Shown: piece by piece, positions 1 through 6,030 of the stretch
How the letters are laid out: each line of letters begins with the position of its first letter
Numbering within the stretch: the first letter of the stretch is position 1
Origin: JBDUDR01 sp040002845
GTDB taxonomy: Bacteria > Actinomycetota > Actinomycetes > Propionibacteriales > Nocardioidaceae
Direction: 5' to 3'
Assembly: GCA_040002845.1 (NCBI GenBank)
Contig: JBDUDR010000023.1
Span: 1 to 25,434 of the forward strand
Length of the DNA stretch: 25,434 nucleotides
Position numbers and translations under genes: made by a program
The notes under the pieces: generated by a model
Database searches by the model: none
What the model saw: the letters and a program-made list of their open reading frames with translations, nothing else
What the model was told of the DNA's origin: nothing

Positions 1-2
1 CC

Positions 3-476
3 GGCGTATTCATCCTCTTGACCGGCCATCTGATGGTCACCGCCACGCTCGACTTGGGGCTCGCGGAGAACCAGCTGGAGACCGTGGGCTGGCCAGAGCT
101 GACCCGGCAGGTGGCCGACGCCTACGCCACCATCCCGGCGCCGCAGCGAGCGGATGCCACGATCGTGACGGAGAACTACGGGGAAGCCGGTTCAGTCGAG
201 CGGTACGGCCCCGCGCTCGGTCTGCCGTACGCGTACAGCGGTCTCAACGCCTTCGGCTACTGGGGTCCGCCGCCGGCGACCGCCACCCGGGTCACCGTCG
301 TCGCCGAGGACGGCCCGCCCTTGCCGGTGTTTCGCCAGTGCCGGTTCGTGAGGCGCGTCACGAACAGCTCCGGCGTCGACAACGAGGAGAGCCAGTTCGC
401 GGCGATCTACGTCTGCAGAGCACCCGCCGCGGGATGGGCGGCGACCTGGCCGAGGTTCACCCGGCTCGACAACTGA
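3..476 (+). CDS. C-terminal part of a membrane glycosyltransferase (GT39/ArnT-like), partial
   Basis: The reading frame is open to the left edge, so only the last ~157 residues are present. The fragment has the look of the soluble C-terminal domain that follows the membrane helices of GT39/PMT-like glycosyltransferases: an ENYGEAG stretch, then RYGPALGLP and a GYWGPPP motif about 25 residues later, as in many actinobacterial dolichyl-phosphate-mannose-type transferases. Such enzymes move a sugar from a polyprenyl-phosphate carrier to an acceptor on the outer face of the membrane. The catalytic N-terminal membrane region lies outside the window, so donor and acceptor cannot be judged. The gene converges on ptsH. 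Family assignment rests on remembered motifs and is moderately sure. Confidence 0.7.
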   Translation, partial: GVFILLTGHLMVTATLDLGLAENQLETVGWPELTRQVADAYATIPAPQRADATIVTENYGEAGSVERYGPALGLPYAYSGLNAFGYWGPPPATATRVTVVAEDGPPLPVFRQCRFVRRVTNSSGVDNEESQFAAIYVCRAPAAGWAATWPRFTRLDN

Positions 477-482
477 CTCCTC

Positions 483-524
483 CCGCGATCCGACACTTAT
501 TCCGCGCGATCCGACACTCATTCC
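483..524 (+). repeat. Dispersed intergenic repeat, copy 1 (two 19-nt units, 21-bp period)
   Basis: GCGATCCGACACTTATTCC at 485-503 is followed 21 bp later by a near-identical unit at 506-524 (one difference, T to C). Positions 483-514 match 14283-14314 at 31 of 32 bases. The copy starts six bases after the glycosyltransferase stop and lies between convergent genes. Confidence 0.8.
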
Positions 525-540
525 GCGATCGGATCGGCGC
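504..540. terminator. Probable bidirectional terminator hairpin between convergent genes
   Basis: CGATCCGA (507-514) pairs with TCGGATCG (529-536), and flanking GCG/CGC bases extend the stem with a bulge. The left arm is part of the second repeat unit. There is no T-tract, which is common for actinobacterial terminators. It lies between the glycosyltransferase stop (476) and the ptsH stop (549), so it could end transcription from both sides. Confidence 0.55.
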
Positions 541-548
541 GAATCAAC

Positions 549-806
549 CTAGGCGTCGAGGTCGGCTGCCACCAGATCGGCGATAACCTGCGCGGCGGCC
601 TGATCCTCGCTGCTCACCACCACGCTGTCGCCCATGCCGGCACCGAGGGTCATGATCATCAGCGCCGAACCAGCGTCTACGGGGTTGGCGCCCGGCATGG
701 CCAGGGTGACAGCGTGATCCAACCGAGTCACCGCATCGGCGATGGTGGCCGCTGGCCGTGCGTGCAGCCCAATCGATGACCCGACGGTGACGGTAATGCT
801 GGGCAT
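549..806 (-). CDS. ptsH: HPr, phosphocarrier protein of the PTS
   Basis: This 85-residue protein is a full-length HPr. It accepts phosphate from phosphorylated Enzyme I on a histidine and passes it to the IIA protein. The active-site motif GLHARPA is present with His15 at the canonical position, and a serine near residue 47 matches the regulatory Ser46 region of Gram-positive HPr. The ATG at 806 is chosen because AAAGGAGG lies four bases upstream; an upstream in-frame start would add nine residues with no counterpart in HPr. It is the last gene of the minus-strand sugar-alcohol operon, 64 bases after the dehydrogenase, and its very strong ribosome binding site suggests high expression relative to neighbours. 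Confidence 0.95.
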   Translation of the reverse strand: MPSITVTVGSSIGLHARPAATIADAVTRLDHAVTLAMPGANPVDAGSALMIMTLGAGMGDSVVVSSEDQAAAQVIADLVAADLDA

Positions 807-870
807 GGGACCTCCTTTGGCAAAGACTGTCACACCCCTGCCGGCTGTGCGTCTCAGTCGTGCGGGAACC

Positions 871-1911
871 TCAGGGCTCGATGGTGACCTTGATGCCTTC
901 GCCGGCGGCCACGATCTGAAGTGCGTCGAGCACCGACTCCAGGGGTAGGCGGTGGGTGATCAGGTCGCTCACCGGAACCGCCCCGGTCGAGATGAGCCCC
1001 AAGGCTTCTTTGTTGTGCTGGGGGCTCGATCCGTTGGCCCCGACGATCGTCAGCTCGCGGTAGTGCACCAGGTTGGAGTCGCAGGCGATGATCGGGTTGT
1101 CCTTGGGCAGGCCGCCGAAGAAGCTGATCCGCCCCTGGCGGGCGGTGTACTGAAGGGCCTGCTCTTGGGTGATTCCGGCCGCGGCCGCGGTGATCGCCAC
1201 GTCGACGCCGCGGCCGTCGGTGAGCTCCTTGACGGACTCGATGATGTCGACCTCGCCGGAGCAGATCGTCGCGTCCGGCTTGACCATCTCAGCAGCCTGC
1301 TCGAGCCGCTCGCGGTTGAGGTCGGCCAGGAACACGCGTCGAGCCCCGCGTGAGCGGGCCAGTCGCACGTGCAGGCAACCGATCGGGCCAGAGCCGACGA
1401 TGATCACGTCGTCGCCTTCTCCTACCCGGGCCAACTCCTGACCATTGAGGACGCAGGCCAGCGGTTCGGCCACCGAGGCCTCGTCGAATCCGAGGTTGTC
1501 CGGGATCCGGTTGAGTCCGTCAACGGCCAGCACAGCGCTCGGCACGACCATGTACTCCGCGAAGCCGCCGGGGTACTGGTAGCCCATCGACGTCTGGTTG
1601 GGGCAGACGGTCATCCGGCCGCGGGTACATTCCTCGCAGCGTCCGCAGGGTATGGCCGCGATAACCTGCACGCGGTCGCCTGGCTGCCAGCCGGCGACGT
1701 CGGGCCCTATCTCGACCACTTCGCCGGCGATTTCGTGGCCCATCACCTGGGGCGGGCTCATGTTGGGGTGCCCGTTCTTGAAGATCTTGACGTCCGTCCC
1801 GCAGGTCGAGCAATTGCGGATCCGGAGCTTGACCTCGCCGGGTCCTGGAGTCGGCTCGGGGACGTCTTCTAGCCGTACGTCCCCCGGCGCATAGAAGACA
1901 GCGCCTTTCAC
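871..1911 (-). CDS. Zinc-dependent MDR dehydrogenase (sugar-alcohol or sugar-alcohol-phosphate dehydrogenase)
   Basis: The 346-residue protein is a complete medium-chain zinc alcohol dehydrogenase. Catalytic zinc ligands are visible as Cys37 and the GHE motif (His59, Glu60). Structural zinc cysteines are Cys89, Cys92, Cys95 and Cys103. A nucleotide-binding GSGPIG motif follows near residue 173. The family includes sorbitol, galactitol-1-phosphate and threonine dehydrogenases. Its place directly after a mannitol-type PTS suggests that it oxidises the imported sugar-alcohol phosphate to a ketose phosphate, the job normally done in mannitol operons by the unrelated long-chain MtlD. GTG at 1911 overlaps the IIA stop as GTGA, so translation is coupled. 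The exact substrate cannot be read from the sequence. Confidence 0.88.
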   Translation of the reverse strand: MKGAVFYAPGDVRLEDVPEPTPGPGEVKLRIRNCSTCGTDVKIFKNGHPNMSPPQVMGHEIAGEVVEIGPDVAGWQPGDRVQVIAAIPCGRCEECTRGRMTVCPNQTSMGYQYPGGFAEYMVVPSAVLAVDGLNRIPDNLGFDEASVAEPLACVLNGQELARVGEGDDVIIVGSGPIGCLHVRLARSRGARRVFLADLNRERLEQAAEMVKPDATICSGEVDIIESVKELTDGRGVDVAITAAAAGITQEQALQYTARQGRISFFGGLPKDNPIIACDSNLVHYRELTIVGANGSSPQHNKEALGLISTGAVPVSDLITHRLPLESVLDALQIVAAGEGIKVTIEP

Positions 1912-2372
1912 TCGTCTTCATCTCCTTCGTGGGGACTCAGCAGGTCGAGGACCTGCTGGGCATCGGTTGTGTTGCGGAGCTGCTCGGACTTGTCGGGATC
2001 GACCAAGATCATGGCGAGCTTGCTCAGGATCCCGACGTGGTCATTGCCCTGAGCCGCGATGCCGATGGCGATCGTGACCGGCTTGCCGTTCCAGTCGACA
2101 CCGTCGGGGAACCGCGTGAAGCTCAGCGCGTTGCGCAGGACCGCACCCTTGCTCTCATTGGTGCCATGGGGGATGGCGACGCCTTCGCCCATCACCGTCG
2201 ACACCGACTGCTCGCGCTCGAGCATCGCGTCGACGTACGAGGGATCGACGGCGTCGATGTCGACGAGGATCTGACCGGTGATCCTGATGGCCTCCTCGGC
2301 GCCCCCGGCCGCCGCGTCGAGCTGAATACCTCTCAGCTCGAGCAGCGCGCCGGTCTGGGCTTGATCAGCCAT
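1908..2372 (-). CDS. PTS IIA component, mannitol/fructose family
   Basis: This 154-residue cytoplasmic IIA protein takes phosphate from HPr. The motif GVAIPHGT places the phosphorylated histidine at residue 69, as in the IIA domain of MtlA and in free-standing MtlF proteins. The ATG at 2372 is chosen because it makes a usual-length IIA and overlaps the IIB stop by 8 bp; the longer open frame upstream runs through the IIB gene in another frame and is low-complexity Arg/Ser sequence. IIA, IIB and IIC are separate genes here, unlike the fused MtlA of Escherichia coli. Assignment to the mannitol branch comes mainly from its IIC partner. Confidence 0.9.
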   Translation of the reverse strand: MADQAQTGALLELRGIQLDAAAGGAEEAIRITGQILVDIDAVDPSYVDAMLEREQSVSTVMGEGVAIPHGTNESKGAVLRNALSFTRFPDGVDWNGKPVTIAIGIAAQGNDHVGILSKLAMILVDPDKSEQLRNTTDAQQVLDLLSPHEGDEDE

Positions 2373-2673
2373 CGATGTCGTCGCCGTTCTTGATGGCGTT
2401 GACGACCTTCGTGACCGCCGGGTCGCCGAGGAACACCTTGAAGGTGATGACCGGCTTGCCGGGCGCAATGCCGCGCGCTCGGCTAGCCAGCCCCTCGTGG
2501 ACGACGATGACATCGGCGTCGTCCGGGATCGAGTTCACCGGAGTGTGCTCGACCGTGATGTTGTTCTTCTTGAGCTGCCCGCGCAGGGTGCTGGCGAGCA
2601 TGACGCTGCTCCCCATCCCGGCATCGCAGGCGACGACGACTTTGGACACGTCGGATCCATTAATAGTGGGCAT
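2365..2673 (-). CDS. PTS IIB component, mannitol family
   Basis: A 102-residue IIB protein. The phosphorylated cysteine is Cys16 in the motif ACDAGMGSS, the P-loop-like signature of mannitol-family IIB domains. It receives phosphate from IIA and gives it to the sugar held by IIC. Four bases separate it from the IIC stop. The AGGGAG upstream sits almost directly against the ATG, so initiation is probably by translational coupling with IIC; a GTG at codon 9 is a possible alternative start. Confidence 0.9.
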   Translation of the reverse strand: MPTINGSDVSKVVVACDAGMGSSVMLASTLRGQLKKNNITVEHTPVNSIPDDADVIVVHEGLASRARGIAPGKPVITFKVFLGDPAVTKVVNAIKNGDDIDG

Positions 2674-2677
2674 CTCC

Positions 2678-3895
2678 CTAATCTACTTTGGCTACTTGGC
2701 CCGCGGCCTTGGTCGCCGCCATCTTTTCCTCGGCCTTGGTCATCTCGACGTCGGTCACCACGTCCTCGTCGTTGCTGCCGCGGCCGAATCCGAACAGCGC
2801 CGATGCCACCGTGAAGGAGACGGCGGCTGCGACCGCGATCCCGAGGATCACTCCGACGTAGTCGCCCTTCGCTGTGACGCCCATGAAGGCGAAGAAGCTG
2901 CCGGGCGCCGCCGGGCCGGTGAGTCCGACGTTGAAGAGCTGGAAGATCGCGATGCCGGAGGCACCGCCGCAGATCGTGGCGAGCACCATCTTGGGCCGCA
3001 TGAGGACGTACGGGAAGTACACCTCGTGGATGCCGCCGAAGAATTGGATGATGAAGGCGGCAGGGACGGTTGGACGCAGCGACCGGGGTCCGAAGACGAG
3101 ATACGCGAGCAGCAGGCCGGCGCCGGGGCCTGGGTTGGCCTCGAGCATGAACAGGATCGACTTGCCCTTGCTGGCGACGTCCTCCGCGCCGAGGGGCGTC
3201 AGCACCCCGTGGTTGATGGCGTTGTTCAGGAAGAGCACCTTGGCGGGCTCGATGATGAGCGACGCAAGCGGGAGCAGGCTCTGGTTGACGAGCTTCTCGA
3301 CGCCGTTGCCCAGCCAGGTGGTGATGTGGCCGACGATCGGCTCGATGACCTTGAAGCCGAAGATCGCCAATCCTCCGCCAAGGATGCCGATGCTGAAGTT
3401 GTCGATCAGCATCTCGAAGCCGGGCTTGACCTTGCCGGCGATCGCGTCGTCGAACAGCTTCAGCAGGTAGGCGGAGCCCGGGCCGAGGATGAACGCGGCC
3501 AAGATCATCACCTGCCCGCCGAACGGAACCACCTGGGTCGCGGGGTCGATGGCGGCGCCAGCCGACGTGCCGCTTTGGACCACAAGGTACGAGCTCGCCG
3601 CGACAACTGCACCGAACGTCGCGACAGCGCCGATAACGGCGCCGCGTTGCCCGTGGACCATCCGGCCGCCGGTGTAGGCGATGAGGGTCGGGATCAAGAC
3701 CGTGATCATCGGCCCGACCATGCGTGCCAGTTCCGTGTTGGGTGTCCACCCGACATCGATGAACAATGCCGTGATCAGACCGAACGCGACGAACGCGCCG
3801 ATGTTGGGCATGACCATGCCCGATAGGAAGCTGCCGAACCGCTGGATCCTGGCGCGAATGTCCGTGCCAGTGGCTGTGGGGGTGAACTGGGACAT
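2678..3895 (-). CDS. PTS IIC component, mannitol family permease
   Basis: A 405-residue integral membrane protein that binds and translocates the sugar alcohol. Family hallmarks are the NNAINHG motif near residues 224-230 and GGIHEVYFPYV at residues 287-297, where Glu291 corresponds to the substrate-binding glutamate of the GIHE motif in MtlA. Numerous hydrophobic segments span residues ~25-380, and the last ~35 residues are charged and cytoplasmic with no fused IIB. The ATG at 3895 follows GAGGAAG, which lies inside the end of the small upstream ORF. Substrate could be mannitol or another hexitol/pentitol; the unusual dehydrogenase partner leaves this open. Confidence 0.92.
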   Translation of the reverse strand: MSQFTPTATGTDIRARIQRFGSFLSGMVMPNIGAFVAFGLITALFIDVGWTPNTELARMVGPMITVLIPTLIAYTGGRMVHGQRGAVIGAVATFGAVVAASSYLVVQSGTSAGAAIDPATQVVPFGGQVMILAAFILGPGSAYLLKLFDDAIAGKVKPGFEMLIDNFSIGILGGGLAIFGFKVIEPIVGHITTWLGNGVEKLVNQSLLPLASLIIEPAKVLFLNNAINHGVLTPLGAEDVASKGKSILFMLEANPGPGAGLLLAYLVFGPRSLRPTVPAAFIIQFFGGIHEVYFPYVLMRPKMVLATICGGASGIAIFQLFNVGLTGPAAPGSFFAFMGVTAKGDYVGVILGIAVAAAVSFTVASALFGFGRGSNDEDVVTDVEMTKAEEKMAATKAAGQVAKVD

Positions 3896-3899
3896 GCGC

Positions 3900-4079
3900 T
3901 TACTTCCTCGGATGTTGCGGCAAGTCGGCTCGCGCTACGGCCAGACCTGCCTGGGTGAGTTGTGCGGTGGCCGCGTCACCGAGCCCCGAGTCGGTGACGA
4001 GCAGGTCGATGTCGAACAGGTCGCCGAACTTGGCGAGGTAGTCCTCGTCGATCTTGTTGGTAGTGCAGAGCGATTGCAC
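3900..4079 (-). pseudogene. DeoR-family C-terminal fragment (relic or stand-alone mini-ORF)
   Basis: Between the kinase and IIC genes lies a 59-codon frame (GTG at 4079, stop TAA at 3900-3902) whose product resembles only the last ~50 residues of a DeoR-family effector domain. Its TTNKIDEDYLAKFGDLFDID and LLVTDSGL parts align with STKLGQEQLSRFG and VLITDD in the intact regulator of this window. A TGA in the same frame just upstream (4089-4091) cuts it from any N-terminal part, and no helix-turn-helix is nearby. GAGGAACC six bases before the GTG could allow translation. The likeliest reading is the remnant of a second DeoR regulator deleted from the operon; a functional small protein cannot be excluded. 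Confidence 0.6.
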
Positions 4080-4103
4080 GATGGTTCCTCAAACGATCTG
4101 TCG

Positions 4104-5096
4104 CTAGGCGGAGGTGGGGTGGGCAGGTGGTCGAGGCGCGCCTCCTTGGCGGTCGGGCACGTCGAGGCGCGAGACGTCGATGTCGTCACGCCTGAGATCG
4201 GCAGGTGCGGGCATGGTGGACCCGGCGAGAGATGCGGCCGCGGCGCCGTAGGCGACCGCCATCCGTAGGCAGTCCGCGGGTGGTGCGCCTTGAAAGTGAG
4301 CCAGCAGGTAGCCGGCCAGGCTCGCATCGCCGGCACCAACCGTGCTTCGTGGCCGAATCGATGGCGGTCTCGCCAGCCACGCCTCCTGGTCGGTGACCAA
4401 TACCGCGCCTGTTGGCCCAAGTGTTGCCAGCACAGCGCCGACGCCTGAGCTGATGAGCTCGCCGGCTGCACGCGCTGCGGTCTCGATGTGGTTCTCGATC
4501 TCGATCTCGGAGAAACCGGTGACGGAACCCAGCTCCTCCGCGTTGGGCTTGAGCAGGTCCGGTTTCTTCGCAGACCCGACGACTTCGAGTAGTGGCTGTC
4601 CTGAGGTGTCCACGGCCACCAGGCAACCGAGCGCCTGCAAGGACGGAGTGAGGCGGGCATACCAGTCCGCGGGTGCACCGGGGGGTAGCGAGCCGGACAG
4701 GACCGCCCAGGCGGCCCTGGGACCGTGCCGCAACATGCTGGCGCCGAGCTCGTCGGTCACCTGTTGGGTCAAGGGTTTGCCTGGGTCGTTGAACTTGGTG
4801 GTCGTACCGTCGGGCTCGGTGACGGTGATGTTCAGCCTGCAGGCCACGCCGGTGGGCACATTGTCTGGGCGGATGCCCGCAGCCAACAGCGCCCGGACGA
4901 GCGGGTCTTCCGTGTCGGCAGGGAGGACCGCAACCGTGGCCGCGCCTGCCAGCGACAACGCGCGTGAGACGTTGACACCCTTACCGCCGGGCTGCTCGCT
5001 GACCTTGGTGGCCCGATGAACCTGCCCACGCTCGATCATGCTGTCGATCTCGACGGTCCGGTCGATAGAGGGGTTTGCGGTGAACGTGAGGATCAT
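4104..5096 (-). CDS. PfkB-family 1-phosphofructokinase (or tagatose-6-phosphate kinase)
   Basis: A 330-residue ribokinase/PfkB sugar kinase. The N-terminal signature GGKGVNVSR is at residues 37-45 and the C-terminal anion-hole motif TVGAGD ends in the catalytic Asp257. The segment LNITVTEPDGTTTKFNDPG is typical of the FruK/LacC branch, whose members add a second phosphate to fructose-1-phosphate or tagatose-6-phosphate. In this operon it would phosphorylate the ketose phosphate made by the dehydrogenase and feed glycolysis. ATG at 5096 overlaps the DeoR stop as ATGA. The final ~25 residues are proline-rich and look dispensable. FruK versus LacC specificity is unresolved. Confidence 0.85.
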   Translation of the reverse strand: MILTFTANPSIDRTVEIDSMIERGQVHRATKVSEQPGGKGVNVSRALSLAGAATVAVLPADTEDPLVRALLAAGIRPDNVPTGVACRLNITVTEPDGTTTKFNDPGKPLTQQVTDELGASMLRHGPRAAWAVLSGSLPPGAPADWYARLTPSLQALGCLVAVDTSGQPLLEVVGSAKKPDLLKPNAEELGSVTGFSEIEIENHIETAARAAGELISSGVGAVLATLGPTGAVLVTDQEAWLARPPSIRPRSTVGAGDASLAGYLLAHFQGAPPADCLRMAVAYGAAAASLAGSTMPAPADLRRDDIDVSRLDVPDRQGGAPRPPAHPTSA

Positions 5097-5860
5097 GCGA
5101 TCACAACCTCGACATCGAGGGACTCGAGCCGACGGATCAGGCTCCGATCTGCCGCGTCGTCGGTGATCAGGACATCCATCTGGTCGACGGTGCCGAATCG
5201 GGACAACTGCTCCTGCCCAAGCTTGGTGGAGTCGGCGAGTACGACGACACGCCTGCCGGCCGCGATCATGGCGGACTTGACTGCGGCCTCATCCGGATCG
5301 GGTGTCGACAGTCCGTATTCGGCAGTGAGCGCGTTGGTGCCGATGAAGGCCACATCCACCTTGATCACGCGGAGCGCAGCGACCGTCTGTGGGCCGACAG
5401 CGGCATGAGTGCTGCGGCGCACTCGGCCGGGCAGCACGTGCACGTCGATGTTTGGTGCGGTGACAAGCTGCGCTGCGATCGGCACGGAGTTGGTGACCAC
5501 CGTGAGACGGGGCAGCTCGGGGAGCTGCGCCCCCAACCTCGCGGTCGTCGTGCCGGCGTCCAGCAAGACACTGCCACCGTGGCGCGGGATCAGGTCCATC
5601 GCAGCGCGTGCGATGCGATCCTTCTGCTCCCCGGCTGCGAGATGCCGGTCAGCGAGTCCCGGTTCGATGACCGTGAGCGCGGTCGAAGAGACGGCACCTC
5701 CGTGCACCCGGTGGAGAAGGCCCAGCCGCTCGAGCACCGCCAGGTCTCGCCGCACGGTCTCGGTCGTGACGTCGTAGGTCTCCGCGACCTCGCTGACCAC
5801 GATGCGACCTCGCGTCTTGACGTGCGTGGCGATGGCCTGCTGACGTTCCTCGGCGTACAC
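5093..5860 (-). CDS. DeoR-family transcriptional regulator of the PTS operon
   Basis: A 255-residue DeoR-type repressor. The N-terminal winged helix-turn-helix covers roughly residues 5-55, with the signature VTTETVRRDLAVLE and the HRVHGGA wing. The sugar-phosphate-sensing domain follows, with LLDAGTTT near residue 100 and VLITDD near the C-terminus. Members bind a phosphorylated sugar that relieves repression. It is the first gene of the minus-strand operon, so autoregulation is likely, acting at the repeats upstream of it. The GTG at 5860 is chosen because CAGGAG lies at good distance and the protein then begins with the usual ~18 residues before the recognition helix. Confidence 0.92.
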   Translation of the reverse strand: MYAEERQQAIATHVKTRGRIVVSEVAETYDVTTETVRRDLAVLERLGLLHRVHGGAVSSTALTVIEPGLADRHLAAGEQKDRIARAAMDLIPRHGGSVLLDAGTTTARLGAQLPELPRLTVVTNSVPIAAQLVTAPNIDVHVLPGRVRRSTHAAVGPQTVAALRVIKVDVAFIGTNALTAEYGLSTPDPDEAAVKSAMIAAGRRVVVLADSTKLGQEQLSRFGTVDQMDVLITDDAADRSLIRRLESLDVEVVIA

Positions 5861-5902
5861 GTGAACGCTCCTGGCAGTTGGGTGGATGTTGGTTTCAATG
5901 TT

Positions 5903-5942
5903 GTTTTACTTAGTTTTACGCCCGGTTGTATTGACATGTCAA
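5903..5942. promoter_or_regulatory. Divergent deoR/ptsI control region with direct repeats and palindrome
   Basis: GTTTTAC occurs at 5903-5909 and 5913-5919, a direct repeat on one face of the helix (10-bp period), as DeoR-family operators often are. The perfect palindrome TTGACATGTCAA fills 5931-5942 and presents a consensus -35 (TTGACA) on both strands. Rightward, TAAATT at 5955-5960 is a plausible -10 with an 18-bp spacer. Leftward, TAAAAC (5918-5913, minus strand) is a plausible -10 and overlaps one direct repeat. Binding there would block the leftward operon promoter. Confidence 0.6.
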
Positions 5943-5982
5943 GAGGGCCGGCCGTAAATTCGAGGGAGTATTCCATTTCAAG

Positions 5983-6020
5983 GCTGAACAGCTGAAGAGC
6001 TGAGGGCTGAGGGACTGAGG
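5983..6020 (+). repeat. Phased CTGA-type short repeats in the ptsI leader
   Basis: CTGA recurs at 5984, 5992, 6000, 6007 and 6015, spacing 8, 8, 7 and 8, within degenerate units such as GCTGAACA, GCTGAAGA and CTGAGGGA. The last unit merges into the ptsI ribosome binding site. Confidence 0.6.
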
Positions 6021-6030
6021 GAGAGTGCCG

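Noticed and set aside
483..524. Possible CRISPR array because of two 19-nt units
   Set aside because: Only two units with two-base spacing and no spacers or cas genes; better explained as a dispersed intergenic repeat.
2375..3826. 483-codon plus-strand open frame antisense to the PTS IIC and IIB genes
   Set aside because: Its product is Asp/Glu/Arg-rich low-complexity sequence with no family resemblance, while the opposite strand encodes a clear membrane permease. It is a GC-skew shadow.
5870..6030. Possible riboswitch upstream of ptsI
   Set aside because: No known riboswitch core was recognised; the leader is short and explained by promoter elements and CTGA repeats.
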